The notes: generated from the letters alone by a model not told the origin. A stretch of 64,000 nt of DNA from Companilactobacillus alimentarius DSM 20249 (GCF_002849895.1 NZ_CP018867.1:372001-436000), one strand, 5' to 3'; shown: positions 36,975 to 46,376, numbered from the stretch's first letter. Program-made: numbers and translations.

Positions 36975-37268
36975 CTTTATTGTAAAAATACTAGTTATAA
37001 TTTTATCTTAATGCGAATAAAAAAAGCTCTTAACCCTAATGAGGCACCAACGGTCATTGACTAATCGTCACTCCCTACTCGATGGAATTCACATTATTAT
37101 TAGAACCACTTTAATTTTAAATAAAACAATTAGATTAAATATTCAGAAAATGTGTAAAAACGTTAGACTTTTATTAGTTTTTATTTAATAATATTAATAA
37201 TATATTGGATAGATTAGAATGAAGTGCTAATCTAGGCAGTAGAAATTATAAAAGGGGGTTCTATCTCT
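36975..37268. other. 294-bp gap with a GC-richer patch
   Basis: Most of this gap is very AT-rich, but 37023-37095 ('CCCTAATGAGGCACCAACGG' onward) has a distinctly different base composition and no coding sense. It may be a remnant of mobile or RNA-coding sequence. A short inverted repeat (GATTAG..CTAATC, about 37212-37232) and AAAGGGGG precede the next gene. Confidence 0.3.
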
Positions 37269-37997
37269 ATGGGCAGACTGATTGGTATTACGGCAGATGT
37301 TTATTTAGGGGCAACAGATGTGATCAATCAAAAATTAATGGATTTTGTACCACGTCCGCTTGTTGACGGGGTAATAGCTGCAGGCGGAATCCCAGTGGGA
37401 TTACCAAATTTACCAGTTGATAAGGTTAATCAATTGATTGAAAATCTAGATGGAATAATTTTCCCAGGGGGTCCAGATATTGATCCAAGCTTTATGGGAC
37501 AAGAACCCATACCAGAATTAGGAGTAACCAATCGTAATCGAGATTTGTTTGAAATTGCATTGATTCGGACGGCTGTGGCTAAAAAGATTCCCATTTTTGG
37601 CATTTGTCGAGGAGCGGAAATGATAGATGTGGCTCTGGGTGGTACGCTTTATCAAGACCTAGGTAGTCAGTATTCAGGGAAATTGATTCAGCATAAACAA
37701 CAAGCACCAGGGGATCAACCAACACACTTTGTCCGTGTGGATTTTAACTCGCGGCTTTATAAGTCAATCGGCGACAATGTCTTTGTTAACTCCAGACACC
37801 ACCAAGCTATTAAGTCAGTAGCTAATGGCTTAAAGGTTGTTGCCACAGCATCAGATGGCGTAATTGAAGCAATTGAAAATGACGATGCTAGTATCCAAGC
37901 CGTTCAATGGCACCCCGAGAATTTATGGAAAAAAGATTCCCAACAGTTAACGATGTTGAGAAATTTTGTAGAACGGACAGATATTAAAGTAATTTAA
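37269..37997 (+). CDS. Gamma-glutamyl hydrolase family protein (peptidase C26, PuuD-like)
   Basis: A 242-residue class I glutamine-amidotransferase-like hydrolase. The nucleophile Cys is in 'IFGICRGAEMIDVALGG', the catalytic His-Glu pair in 'AVQWHPENLW', and 'DGIIFPGGPDIDPSFMG' marks the PuuD branch. PuuD removes glutamate from gamma-glutamyl-GABA; in lactobacilli the natural substrate of such proteins is usually unknown. No polyamine genes are nearby. AAGGGGG is upstream of the ATG. It is a single-gene unit. Confidence 0.86.
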   Translation: MGRLIGITADVYLGATDVINQKLMDFVPRPLVDGVIAAGGIPVGLPNLPVDKVNQLIENLDGIIFPGGPDIDPSFMGQEPIPELGVTNRNRDLFEIALIRTAVAKKIPIFGICRGAEMIDVALGGTLYQDLGSQYSGKLIQHKQQAPGDQPTHFVRVDFNSRLYKSIGDNVFVNSRHHQAIKSVANGLKVVATASDGVIEAIENDDASIQAVQWHPENLWKKDSQQLTMLRNFVERTDIKVI

Positions 37998-38091
37998 TTT
38001 ATTAGAGTAAGATTAAAAAGAATCGCTTAGAAAAATTAATTTGTCAAAATATTATTTTTATTGTAGTATTTGTTTTGAAAACTGAATAGAT

Positions 38092-38220
38092 TTCTTCGGG
38101 GCAGGGTGAAATTCCCGACCGACGGTGATAATTGAATTTCAATTAAAGTCCGTGACCCGCGTAAGCGGTGGACCTGGTGTGAATCCGGGACCGACAGTAA
38201 AGTCTGGATGGTAGAAGAAA
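38092..38220 (+). promoter_or_regulatory. FMN riboswitch (RFN element)
   Basis: The region shows the RFN blocks in order: 'TTCTTCGGGGCAGGGTGAAA', 'TTCCCGACCGACGGT', 'AGTCCGTGACCC', 'GTGGACCTGGTGTGAA', 'TCCGGGACCGACAGT' and 'AGTCTGGATGG' closing with 'AGAAGAAA'. FMN binding would favour the terminator at 38290-38324 and shut off the rib operon. Confidence 0.97.
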
Positions 38221-38289
38221 ATAATATTTCATGCTATTGATAAGCCTATTTTGGCTTGGTCTCGTATGAGGTCTTATTTAGCTTATCTT

Positions 38290-38324
38290 AAGAGCCCCGC
38301 AATTATTTTGCGGGGCTCTTTTTG
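38290..38324 (+). terminator. Riboswitch-controlled terminator
   Basis: A perfect 11-bp GC-rich stem (38290-38300 with 38310-38320, AAGAGCCCCGC) followed by T-run, between the FMN aptamer and ribD. It makes the switch a transcriptional attenuator. Confidence 0.94.
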
Positions 38325-38340
38325 TGGGGTGAATAAGGTA

Positions 38341-39372
38341 TTGAATAAATTTATGGAATTAGCTTTTCAAGAAGCTAGGAAAGGGAAAAGCACTTGGTTG
38401 AATCCTTTAGTTGGGGCCGTCATCGTGAAAAATCAAAAGGTCATTGGTTTAGGTCATCATGAAACCTTTGGTCATGAACATGCGGAAATCAATGCGTTAA
38501 AGAGCTTGACAAGTATTTCAGACGCCAAAGGGGCAACTTTGTTTGTCACTTTAGAGCCATGTTCACATGTTGGGAAGACGCCACCATGTGTTCAAAAAAT
38601 ATTTGATGTAGGCATCACCAAGGTGGTAATTGGTCAAGTTGATCCCAATCCAATCGTTAGTGGACGGGGGATAAAATACCTAGAGAATCATAATATTCAA
38701 GTTGAGAATTTGAATATTAAAACAGATTTAAATACCGCTTATGAATTCTTTTATCGTGAGCAGCGTCCGTTGATTACGATAAAGTATGCAATGACCCTAG
38801 ATGGGAAAATCAATCGTGATAGCGTAAAACGTTCCCTAATATCAAATCACGAATCGTATTTAGATTCACAGAAATTACGAGCAAATAATCAAGTGATTTT
38901 GATTGGCGAGAATACGTTGAAATTGGATAACCCACGATTAACTGTCCGAGAGGAAGCTAAGTTATTTCCACCGATTCGAGCAATTTTAGTGCGAGATCTT
39001 AAAACGATTAATAAAGATTTAAAGATATTTCAAAATGAGGCACCTATCTGGTTTTTCACAGAGAAACAGACAGACCAAATTTTTCCTAATAACGTCAAAG
39101 TATTAGTCGGCAATTGGACTCCAGAAAGCATAATCACGTATTTGGCAGAGCAAAAACTCCAATCAATTCTCATCGAAGGTGGCAGTCACATCCAAGCCGA
39201 TTTCATGCAGGCTAAATTAGTTGACAAGCTGATTATTTATTTGGCTAATCGGGTTTTTGGAACAGGCTTATCGGCAGTTTCTGGTCAAACAATTAAGGGT
39301 TTGGAGTTTTCTAAACCAATAGTGAAATCGCTAGATTCGGATTTAAAAATAACTGTCTGGAGGAAACGGTAA
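38341..39372 (+). CDS. ribD: Bifunctional riboflavin deaminase/reductase RibD
   Basis: A 343-residue two-domain enzyme for steps 2 and 3 of riboflavin synthesis. The deaminase domain (about 1-145) has the zinc motifs 'GHEHAEINAL' and 'VTLEPCSHVGKTPPCVQ'. The reductase domain (about 146-343) has 'ITIKYAMTLDGKI', 'ILIGENTLKLDNPRLTVR' and 'ILIEGGSHIQADFM'. I start it at TTG 38341, 8 bases after GGGGTGA; the ATG at 38353 is too far from a ribosome site. First gene of the rib operon. Confidence 0.95.
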   Translation: MNKFMELAFQEARKGKSTWLNPLVGAVIVKNQKVIGLGHHETFGHEHAEINALKSLTSISDAKGATLFVTLEPCSHVGKTPPCVQKIFDVGITKVVIGQVDPNPIVSGRGIKYLENHNIQVENLNIKTDLNTAYEFFYREQRPLITIKYAMTLDGKINRDSVKRSLISNHESYLDSQKLRANNQVILIGENTLKLDNPRLTVREEAKLFPPIRAILVRDLKTINKDLKIFQNEAPIWFFTEKQTDQIFPNNVKVLVGNWTPESIITYLAEQKLQSILIEGGSHIQADFMQAKLVDKLIIYLANRVFGTGLSAVSGQTIKGLEFSKPIVKSLDSDLKITVWRKR

Positions 39373-39972
39373 ATGTTTACAGGAATTGTTAAGGATATTG
39401 GACGAGTGATTTCGATTAGGCAGGAAAAGGACGACTTTACTTTAGAAATTGCCCATCATTTAGAATCAATTGAGTTGGGTAGTAGCGTTGCTATCAACGG
39501 AGTTTGCCTGACTGTGACAAGTTTTTCACCGAGAATATTTCAAGTTGAGGTTATGCCTGAGACGATTAAACGGACTAATATCGGCGAATTGGCAACTGAG
39601 GATTTGGTCAATTTAGAGCCAGCTTTAAAACCGACAACGGAATTGGGAGGACATTTTGTACAAGGGCATATTGATACGACTGGTAAATTGCTGAACAAAA
39701 CGACTGATCAAAATGCTCAATTATTGGAGTTTTCAATCACAGCACAGTATCAAAAATATATAGTTGAAAAAGGGTCAATTGCTATTGATGGTGTGAGTTT
39801 AACTGTTATTTCAGTTAAAAAGGACTCTTTTCAAGTAGGGATAATTCCTTATACCAGTAATGAAACAATTTTAGGCAAATTAGAAGTTGGACAGACTGTC
39901 AACTTGGAGACAGATATTTTGGGAAAGTACATCTATCAAGACTTGGAACGGGGTTACGAAAATGTCAAATAA
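39373..39972 (+). CDS. ribE: Riboflavin synthase (alpha chain)
   Basis: A 199-residue protein made of two similar lumazine-binding barrels (about 1-95 and 96-190): 'MFTGIVKDIGRV'...'VAINGVCLTV' and 'GGHFVQGHIDTTG'...'IAIDGVSLTV'. It converts two 6,7-dimethyl-8-ribityllumazine molecules into riboflavin. It begins directly at the ribD stop, with GGAGG inside the ribD end. Confidence 0.96.
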   Translation: MFTGIVKDIGRVISIRQEKDDFTLEIAHHLESIELGSSVAINGVCLTVTSFSPRIFQVEVMPETIKRTNIGELATEDLVNLEPALKPTTELGGHFVQGHIDTTGKLLNKTTDQNAQLLEFSITAQYQKYIVEKGSIAIDGVSLTVISVKKDSFQVGIIPYTSNETILGKLEVGQTVNLETDILGKYIYQDLERGYENVK

Positions 39973-41164
39973 TCAATCAATTTTAAAAGTTGAGCAAGCT
40001 TTAAAAGATTTACAACAAGGGAAACTAATTATTGTTGCCGATTCGACTGAACGTGAGGCTGAGGGCGATATGATTGGCTTAGCTGATTTTGTTTCACCAG
40101 AAAATGTTAACTATATGATTCAAAATGCTCGTGGCTTACTCTGTGTTCCGATGAGTTCTGCAGTGGCAAGGAAGTTAGATTTGAATTTAATGTCCCAATC
40201 ACACGACGCTTTTCACACTGCATTCACAATTAGTACTGACAGTAAGATGACTACCACAGGAATCTCGGCTTTTGATCGTGCTAAAACGATTAAAGCTTTG
40301 GCAGATTCAAACAATCCCAAGGACTTTTATCATCCCGGTCATATATTCCCTTTAATTGCTGCTGATGATGGAGTTTTAGAGCGAGACGGTCATACAGAAG
40401 CAGCGGTTGATTTGGCAAGATTAACTCATGCAACTCCGGTTGCTTACATTTGTGAAGTAGTTAAGGATAACGGCAAAATGGCCAGGAGAGCTGATTTGAA
40501 AGCTTTCGCTCAAAAAGAGAACTTAACTTTAATAACGATTGAAGACATCATCAACTATCGTTTTGAAAAAGATTCTACTGTTTTGAAGTCAGTATCAGAT
40601 GTCGATTTACCTACTAAATTTGGACACTTTCGCTTAAAGACTCTGACTTTTAAAGATGAACCAATTTTAGTGATTTATAAAGGCAAAATTGAGAATCAAG
40701 AGGATCTTTTAGTACGAATTCATTCGGAATGTTTTACAGGTGATATTTTAGGATCTAAAAGATGTGATTGTGGGCAACAATTGGAACAGTCTTTGATAAA
40801 AATTGAAAAAAACGGTAGTGGTATGTTGATTTATTTACATCAAGAAGGTCGTGGAATCGGTTTGATCAATAAATTAAAAGCCTATCAATTACAAGATCAA
40901 GGGCTAGATACAGTTGAAGCTAATTTGAAGTTAGATTTACCAGCCGATAAACGAGATTATCGAATGGTAGTGGCAATTTTAAAGAGATTAAAGGTTGGTT
41001 CAATAGAGTTATTGACTAATAATCCGGATAAAGTAAAGCAACTGGAGAATCTAGGAATAAAAGTTAAGCGAGTTGCCTTAGAAATGAAGCCTAATTCGAG
41101 TGATCAAAAATATTTAGAAACTAAAAAACATAAATTTCATCATTTATTAAACGAGGTAGATTAG
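39962..41164 (+). CDS. ribBA: Bifunctional DHBP synthase / GTP cyclohydrolase II
   Basis: A 400-residue fusion that supplies both precursors of riboflavin. The N-terminal DHBP synthase (about 1-205) has 'EREAEGDMI', 'TTTGISAFDRAKTI' and 'HPGHIFPLIAADDGVLERDGHTEAA'. The C-terminal GTP cyclohydrolase II (about 210-395) has the zinc cysteines 'HSECFTGDILGSKRCDCG', 'LHQEGRGIGLINKLKAYQLQD' and 'LLTNNPDKV'. One deviation is DG in place of the usual GG before 'VLERDGHTE'. It overlaps ribE by 11 bp. Confidence 0.96.
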   Translation: MSNNQSILKVEQALKDLQQGKLIIVADSTEREAEGDMIGLADFVSPENVNYMIQNARGLLCVPMSSAVARKLDLNLMSQSHDAFHTAFTISTDSKMTTTGISAFDRAKTIKALADSNNPKDFYHPGHIFPLIAADDGVLERDGHTEAAVDLARLTHATPVAYICEVVKDNGKMARRADLKAFAQKENLTLITIEDIINYRFEKDSTVLKSVSDVDLPTKFGHFRLKTLTFKDEPILVIYKGKIENQEDLLVRIHSECFTGDILGSKRCDCGQQLEQSLIKIEKNGSGMLIYLHQEGRGIGLINKLKAYQLQDQGLDTVEANLKLDLPADKRDYRMVVAILKRLKVGSIELLTNNPDKVKQLENLGIKVKRVALEMKPNSSDQKYLETKKHKFHHLLNEVD

Positions 41165-41165
41165 A

Positions 41166-41636
41166 ATGCGAGAAATTAACGGTAAATTAGATGGTAAAGG
41201 TTTGAAAATAGCAATCGTTGTAGCTAAGTTCAATGAACTTGTCACCAATAAATTATTGGATGGCGCCACATCCAAATTAAAGCAGTTAAATGTGTCCGAC
41301 ATAACGGTGGTAAAAGTTCCTGGTGCAATGGAAGTTCCACGAATCGTGAAGATGTTGTCTAAAAGTAACTCTTTTGACGGTATCATCGCTTTAGGAGCAG
41401 TCATTAAAGGTGAGACAGCACATTTTGATTATGTCTGCGCTGAATCGGCAGCCGGAGTCAGTCAGGTATCATTGCAAGGGGATGTTCCGGTAATGTACGG
41501 TATCTTGACAACTGAAAATATGTCACAAGCTTTGAATCGAGCAGGTGGAAAGGCCGGCAATAAAGGTAGTGAATGCAGTGTTGACGTCGTGGAAATGGTG
41601 AATACCGAAAGAGCTTTGCAAAAAGAATTTTACTAA
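41166..41636 (+). CDS. ribH: 6,7-dimethyl-8-ribityllumazine synthase
   Basis: A 156-residue lumazine synthase that condenses the ribityl-uracil and DHBP. 'IAIVVAKFNELVTNKLLDGA', 'VKVPGAMEVPRIVKML', 'IIALGAVIKGETAHFDYVC' (with the catalytic His of 'GETAHFDYV') and 'PVMYGILTTENMSQAL' are all standard. The last gene of the operon, one base after ribBA. Confidence 0.96.
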   Translation: MREINGKLDGKGLKIAIVVAKFNELVTNKLLDGATSKLKQLNVSDITVVKVPGAMEVPRIVKMLSKSNSFDGIIALGAVIKGETAHFDYVCAESAAGVSQVSLQGDVPVMYGILTTENMSQALNRAGGKAGNKGSECSVDVVEMVNTERALQKEFY

Positions 41637-41645
41637 TACATAAAA

Positions 41646-41698
41646 AATAAAGCTAATATGGCAATCATAAAGAGTGATTACTATATTAGCTTTATTGG
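41646..41698. terminator. Bidirectional terminator
   Basis: A 15-bp stem (41646-41660 with 41682-41696) with A/T flanks between the rib operon and the convergent aldo/keto reductase gene. Confidence 0.85.
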
Positions 41699-41704
41699 TA
41701 TACA

Positions 41705-42550
41705 TTAAATAGTTTCCAAAGTCGTTTCAGATGTCGGCTTAGGATAACTTTGATCTAACAGCTGTAATTCATCAGTGGTAAATTGAACGTCAACAGCTTT
41801 GATATTACTCTGCATATGCTCAACTGAGGCTGTTTTAGGGATGCTCAACAAATCATGATTGCGAATTACCCAAGCTAGTAATAACTGGTAAGGAGTAATG
41901 CCCTTATCTTTAGCCATTTGTTGAATGATTGGTTTAATCTTTAAAAATTGACCACCATCAGATCCAAAAGGTGAATACCCTACAAAAGACATCCCGTGTT
42001 CTTTTTGCCATGGAAGAATCGAGTATTCAATTCCGCGACTGGCAATGTTATAAAGGTCTTCGTTGATACGACAGTGGGAACCATCTTTAGTAGCTGATAA
42101 TTCCTTTAGGTCATCTAAGTCGAAGTTAGAGACGCCCCAGTTCTTAATCAAACCAGCTTGGACCATTTTTTCTAGACCTGAAACAGTTTCTGTTAGTGGA
42201 GTATTGCCACGCCAGTGGAGTAAGTATAGGTCCAAATAATCAGTCTGTAGTCTCTTGAGACTATTTTTAAGACTCTGCTCAATTAATTTTGGTGTAGCGT
42301 GGAAAGGATAGAATTTTGAAACCAGCTGAAAATTGTCACGCTGGTAATTTTTAATAACCTTGCCGATCAAAGTTTCAGAGAGTCCATCACCGTACATTTC
42401 GGCAGTGTCGATCAAATTAATTCCGCGATCAAGACCATATTTGATAGCTTGCATTTCTGATTCAGTTTTGGTTTGGTTACCTTCACCAAGATGCCAAGTT
42501 CCGATACCGATGGCGGAAGTATTTTGGTGATTAAAAGTAATATATTTCAA
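41705..42550 (-). CDS. Aldo/keto reductase
   Basis: A 281-residue NADPH-dependent reductase of the AKR superfamily with the full tetrad: Asp in 'LIDTAEMYGDG' (also the Tyr), Lys in 'QLVSKFYPFH' and His in 'YLLHWRGNTPL'. The cofactor-binding end 'LLSIPKTASVEHMQSN' is present. It starts at TTG (42550), with GAGG 7 bases upstream. It reduces aldehydes or ketones in the cytosol; the physiological substrate is unknown. Single-gene unit. Confidence 0.9.
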   Translation of the reverse strand: MKYITFNHQNTSAIGIGTWHLGEGNQTKTESEMQAIKYGLDRGINLIDTAEMYGDGLSETLIGKVIKNYQRDNFQLVSKFYPFHATPKLIEQSLKNSLKRLQTDYLDLYLLHWRGNTPLTETVSGLEKMVQAGLIKNWGVSNFDLDDLKELSATKDGSHCRINEDLYNIASRGIEYSILPWQKEHGMSFVGYSPFGSDGGQFLKIKPIIQQMAKDKGITPYQLLLAWVIRNHDLLSIPKTASVEHMQSNIKAVDVQFTTDELQLLDQSYPKPTSETTLETI

Positions 42551-42737
42551 AGAGAAACCTCGCTTTCAAAAGAAATTTTGTAGATGCTACTAACTTTTAT
42601 TATAAAGCTAACCTAATTGTTTTGAAAAGTTTAGATATTGCTAAACAGAAAGTAAAAAAATATTTACTATTTTTTACACACCATGTAATATTAAACACGG
42701 AGTAAAATACTTCCAAATACAAAAAGGAGTTAAACCT

Positions 42738-43943
42738 ATGTATCTATTAGTCAATATAATAGGCTTAGTCGTATTTCTCGGTATTGGTTTTTTGTTTTCG
42801 AAAAACAAATCAGAAATACGTTGGAGATCCATTGCGGTGATGGTAGTTTTGAATCTTGCTTTAGCATGGTTTTTGACCAGTTTTGAAGTTGGACGAGCAA
42901 TTGTTTCGGGGGCTGCCAGTGGCTTTAATTGGTTAGTACAAGTTGCTTATGTAGGAATCGAGTTTGCATTGCCTAGTTTCGTACATGTCAAGAGCATGGA
43001 CTTCTTTACTAGTGCGCTGCTACCAATTCTGTTGATTGTTCCCTTGTTTGATATTTTGACTTACATTGGAGTTTTACCATTCATTATTAAGTGGATTGGT
43101 AAAGGCTTGTCTTTAATAACAGGTCAACCAAAATTTGAGTCATTCTTTGCAGTTGAGATGATGTTTTTGGGAAATACTGAGGCTCTAGCAGTTTCTAGTT
43201 TACAATTGAAACAGATCAAGGCTAATCGTAATGTGACCTTAGCGATGATGTCAATGAGTTGTGTAACGGCCTCAATTATTGGTTCATATATTCAAATGAT
43301 GCCAGGGCAGTACGTTCTGACGGCTATTCCTATCAATATCATCAATGCTATTATTGTGACAAGTCTCTTGAATCCAGTCACAGTCACTCCTGAAGAGGAT
43401 ACAATTGCTAAATTGAATGGGCAAGAGGATGGCGGCAAGAAAGAACCATTCTTCTCATTTTTAGGCGATTCCATTTTGGGAGCTGGAAAGTTAGTTTTGA
43501 TTATCGCCGCTAACGTTATTGCCTTTGTAGCCTTAGCAGCATTGTTGGATAAAATTTTACAATTGGTTAATCCTTGGTTAACTTTGGAACATATCTTGGG
43601 GATTATTATGTATCCATTTGCTTGGCTATTAGGCTTAGGTACCCACGATTCGTTCCAAATGGCTCAGTACATGGGAACTAAATTAGTTACCAATGAATTT
43701 GTAGTTATGGGAAAAGTTACCGGAATCATCAAGGATTTTGACCCACATTTTAAAGCTGTCTTGACAGTCTTCATTACTTCATTTGCAAACTTTTCGACCT
43801 TAGGAATGATCATTGGTTGTTTCAAAGGAATCGTTAGCAAAGAAAAGAATGACATTATTTCTAAAAATGTCGGCTACATGTTGCTTTCAGGTATTTTAGT
43901 ATCGCTCTTATCCGCAGCTTTCGTAGGATTATTTATTTGGTAA
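42738..43943 (+). CDS. nupC: CNT family nucleoside:proton symporter (NupC type)
   Basis: A 401-residue membrane protein similar to NupC through its length: an N-terminal three-helix part, the 'LPILLIVPLFDILTYIGVLPFIIKWIG' interface helices, the nucleoside-site 'FLGNTEALAVSSLQLKQIKANR' (usual G-x-S/T-E), 'VTASIIGSYIQMMPGQYVL', 'KLVTNEFVVMG' and 'FITSFANFSTLGMIIG'. It takes up nucleosides with protons. AAGGAG precedes the ATG. No nucleoside catabolic gene is adjacent. Confidence 0.9.
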   Translation: MYLLVNIIGLVVFLGIGFLFSKNKSEIRWRSIAVMVVLNLALAWFLTSFEVGRAIVSGAASGFNWLVQVAYVGIEFALPSFVHVKSMDFFTSALLPILLIVPLFDILTYIGVLPFIIKWIGKGLSLITGQPKFESFFAVEMMFLGNTEALAVSSLQLKQIKANRNVTLAMMSMSCVTASIIGSYIQMMPGQYVLTAIPINIINAIIVTSLLNPVTVTPEEDTIAKLNGQEDGGKKEPFFSFLGDSILGAGKLVLIIAANVIAFVALAALLDKILQLVNPWLTLEHILGIIMYPFAWLLGLGTHDSFQMAQYMGTKLVTNEFVVMGKVTGIIKDFDPHFKAVLTVFITSFANFSTLGMIIGCFKGIVSKEKNDIISKNVGYMLLSGILVSLLSAAFVGLFIW

Positions 43944-43973
43944 GATGAGTAAAACAGAATAGTAAAGTATATA

Positions 43974-44015
43974 AAAAGTCTTCACGCAATAAAATTTATT
44001 GTATGGAGACTTTTT
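43974..44015. terminator. Bidirectional terminator
   Basis: A long stem (43974-43994 with 43995-44015, small mismatches) flanked by A- and T-runs between nupC and the convergent antiporter gene. Confidence 0.85.
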
Positions 44016-44029
44016 TAGTGGTCGAATAA

Positions 44030-45415
44030 TTATTTAGTAGCCAATTGTTGACGAATCCGTTTTTCCTCACCAATGGCAATAATTGCTAGAATAATAATAC
44101 TCAAAACTACGGCAATATAGAAGACGATAAACGTATCGTTCCAACCGTGGAGATTCATACCTAAAATAGAAAGACCGTTTTGCTTAGGATCGGCAATGGC
44201 CGCAAAGCCAACTTGAGCCATTAGATCGCCAAAGATATAGGCAAAGGTTCCAGTTAAACCATCAGAGACATTTAAAGCATTCTTGGGAACAAAACTAATA
44301 ACTGAAACACCAATTAATAATTGTGGTCCGTAGATCAACATTCCCAAAAAGAAGAGAGAAGTATTGATCATCATAGGTGTAGTTCCATAACGATAACCTA
44401 AAACGACAAAGGCAGTTAAAGCTAAACAGATGATAGAAACCACCGCTCGACGTCCCTTCAAAAGATCGGAGAACCAGCCCCAAACAACGCTACCGATAAT
44501 ACCTCCCAATTGGAAGAGTAGGAGTGTATTGGCACCTTGGGCAACGGTGAAATGAAGTTGTTGAACTGTATATAATGGAGCCCAATTGACAATTCCAATT
44601 CTGACGACATAGACAAATACATTAGCGATACAAAGTAGCCAGACCCAAGGACTCTTCATAACGAAAGTTTTGAAGATATCCCATTTGTTCATTTTGGCAG
44701 CTGATTGATCAGCTTTAGAAATGTTTTCACCAAAAATTACTTCACTCGGATCCCAACCGAGTTCTTGAGGATCATCGGCTCCAAAGAACAAGCCCCAGAA
44801 TCCGACTAATAAACCAATAATGGCAGGAAAAATAAACATACCGCCAACATTGCCGCTAAAGAGATGATTAGCACCCCAAAGAGCAATAACGCCAGCTACA
44901 GCGCCACCGAATTCATGAGAAATATTCCAGATTCCAATGTAGCGACCTCTCGTCGTAGTAGTTGTCCAACGTGAAATTGTCGACAATGAAGCTGAACCAC
45001 CAGGTGATTGAAAAATTCCGTTCAATGACCAGAGAACTAGAATCAAACCGACTGGTGCGTTATTCATCAATAAGGCAACACCAATGATCAAAGTCATAAT
45101 AGCGGCTAAGATCAAAAGAAATGACATAAAACGTTTAGTGTTTTTGCCATCAACTACATAGCCTAAGACGGTTTTACCAATCCCATAGGCTAGTGAAAAT
45201 CCATAACCGATCCAACCTAAAGCGGTAGTTGAAAATCCTTTTTTAACCAGTAGAGGTTGGGCAGCAGAAAGGTTGTTTCGAATTAAATACATACAAAAGT
45301 AAACGAAGAAAACAACCAAGAATGACTTAAGAAATTCACGAAGCCAACGATGCTTTTGTTCATCGAGTGACAGACCAAGTTTTGCTGGTCGTTTTAAGTC
45401 AAAAAAATGCATCAT
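44030..45415 (-). CDS. uhpT: UhpT-like organophosphate:phosphate antiporter
   Basis: A 461-residue MFS carrier with 12 membrane segments that matches UhpT closely: 'MYLIRNNLSAAQPLL', 'LGWIGYGFSLAYGIGKTVLGYVVDGKNTKRF', 'GIFQSPGGSASLSTISRW', 'RGRYIGIWNISHEFGGAVAG' and 'YGPQLLIGVSVISFVPKNAL'. It should exchange hexose 6-phosphate (or a related phosphate ester) for phosphate. I start it at 45415 (GGGGG 9 bases upstream); the frame open to 45529 has no ribosome site. No UhpABC-type sensor is nearby, so control must differ from enteric bacteria. Confidence 0.88.
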   Translation of the reverse strand: MMHFFDLKRPAKLGLSLDEQKHRWLREFLKSFLVVFFVYFCMYLIRNNLSAAQPLLVKKGFSTTALGWIGYGFSLAYGIGKTVLGYVVDGKNTKRFMSFLLILAAIMTLIIGVALLMNNAPVGLILVLWSLNGIFQSPGGSASLSTISRWTTTTTRGRYIGIWNISHEFGGAVAGVIALWGANHLFSGNVGGMFIFPAIIGLLVGFWGLFFGADDPQELGWDPSEVIFGENISKADQSAAKMNKWDIFKTFVMKSPWVWLLCIANVFVYVVRIGIVNWAPLYTVQQLHFTVAQGANTLLLFQLGGIIGSVVWGWFSDLLKGRRAVVSIICLALTAFVVLGYRYGTTPMMINTSLFFLGMLIYGPQLLIGVSVISFVPKNALNVSDGLTGTFAYIFGDLMAQVGFAAIADPKQNGLSILGMNLHGWNDTFIVFYIAVVLSIIILAIIAIGEEKRIRQQLATK

Positions 45416-45518
45416 AATAATAATCCCCCTATAAATTAATTTATCGAACAGTTCGAGTATAGCACAATCGTAAACGGTTACGACCTTACTCTGATAGGTT
45501 AATTTTGAGGTAGATAGA

Positions 45519-45557
45519 TAAAAAGACACCTAATAATCAATTAGATTATTAGATGCC
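45519..45557 (-). terminator. Terminator after the esterase gene
   Basis: The arms 45525-45538 and 45544-45557 pair over 14 bp; on the minus strand the hairpin is followed by TTTTTAT. Confidence 0.85.
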
Positions 45558-45579
45558 ATTGTTGTTATCGAATAATTAT

Positions 45580-46311
45580 TTAATTTTTAGTGAGCCAATT
45601 GAAGACAGGATCGATATTTTCACTCCATACCTTCCAAGAATGATTTCCGCTAACTGGCATCCAAGTGTAGTGTCCCTTAGCGTGGATTGAGAGAAAGTTT
45701 TTAAACATGACATTATCTTCATGCATAAAGTCGGAATCACCACAAAGCGTCAGAATAGGAAGCTTGGGTTGTCGATTATTATAAAGGTTGATCAATTGAT
45801 TTTTGGCTATTTTCTCAGGACTATCAAAAATAACGTTAAAAACCTCTTGAGACATTGGACATTGCGGATTGTCTCGGAAGTGTTCAATATCAGTAATAGG
45901 AGATAAGGCCGCAACCTTACCGAACTTGTCAGTATTTTTGAAGGCAAATTTTAAAGCCCCATATCCGCCCATACTAGAGCCGACGAGATAGTTTTTTTGT
46001 GGGTCTCGAGAAATGGGCAATAGATTTTGCATTTTCGGAATAAATTCTTCCATAAAGAAGGATTCATAAGGAATGAACTTCGAGTCGGAATAAAATGAAT
46101 TCAATCCATCCGGCATAATGATGGTCCAATCGTACTTACGGGCTAATTCCTCTATGTAAACATGCTTACTCCAAGCGGTATTGTCGCCAGTGTAGCCGTG
46201 CAAAAGCCAAACTACCGGATAGTCGGATTTATTAGTGTCAGGAATAACGACAGTCGTTTTGAAATACGTATGTAGATAATTAGTACGATAACTTAGATTC
46301 ATTAATACCAT
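45580..46311 (-). CDS. Alpha/beta hydrolase esterase (esterase D / EstA-like)
   Basis: A 243-residue esterase with the alpha/beta hydrolase triad visible: Ser in 'LVGSSMGGYGALKFA', Asp in 'LCGDSDFMHEDN' and His in 'VSGNHSWKVW'. 'PVVWLLHGYTGDNTAW' forms the oxyanion-hole region. It belongs with the tributyrin-type esterases and S-formylglutathione-hydrolase relatives of lactic acid bacteria, acting on short acyl or phenolic esters. ATG 46311 follows GAGGAGC at 9 bases. Confidence 0.88.
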   Translation of the reverse strand: MVLMNLSYRTNYLHTYFKTTVVIPDTNKSDYPVVWLLHGYTGDNTAWSKHVYIEELARKYDWTIIMPDGLNSFYSDSKFIPYESFFMEEFIPKMQNLLPISRDPQKNYLVGSSMGGYGALKFAFKNTDKFGKVAALSPITDIEHFRDNPQCPMSQEVFNVIFDSPEKIAKNQLINLYNNRQPKLPILTLCGDSDFMHEDNVMFKNFLSIHAKGHYTWMPVSGNHSWKVWSENIDPVFNWLTKN

Positions 46312-46376
46312 TATTATTAAGCTCCTCAAGTTTTAATATTATTCGTGAAAAGATTAATCAATTCTTTGCAAAAAGT

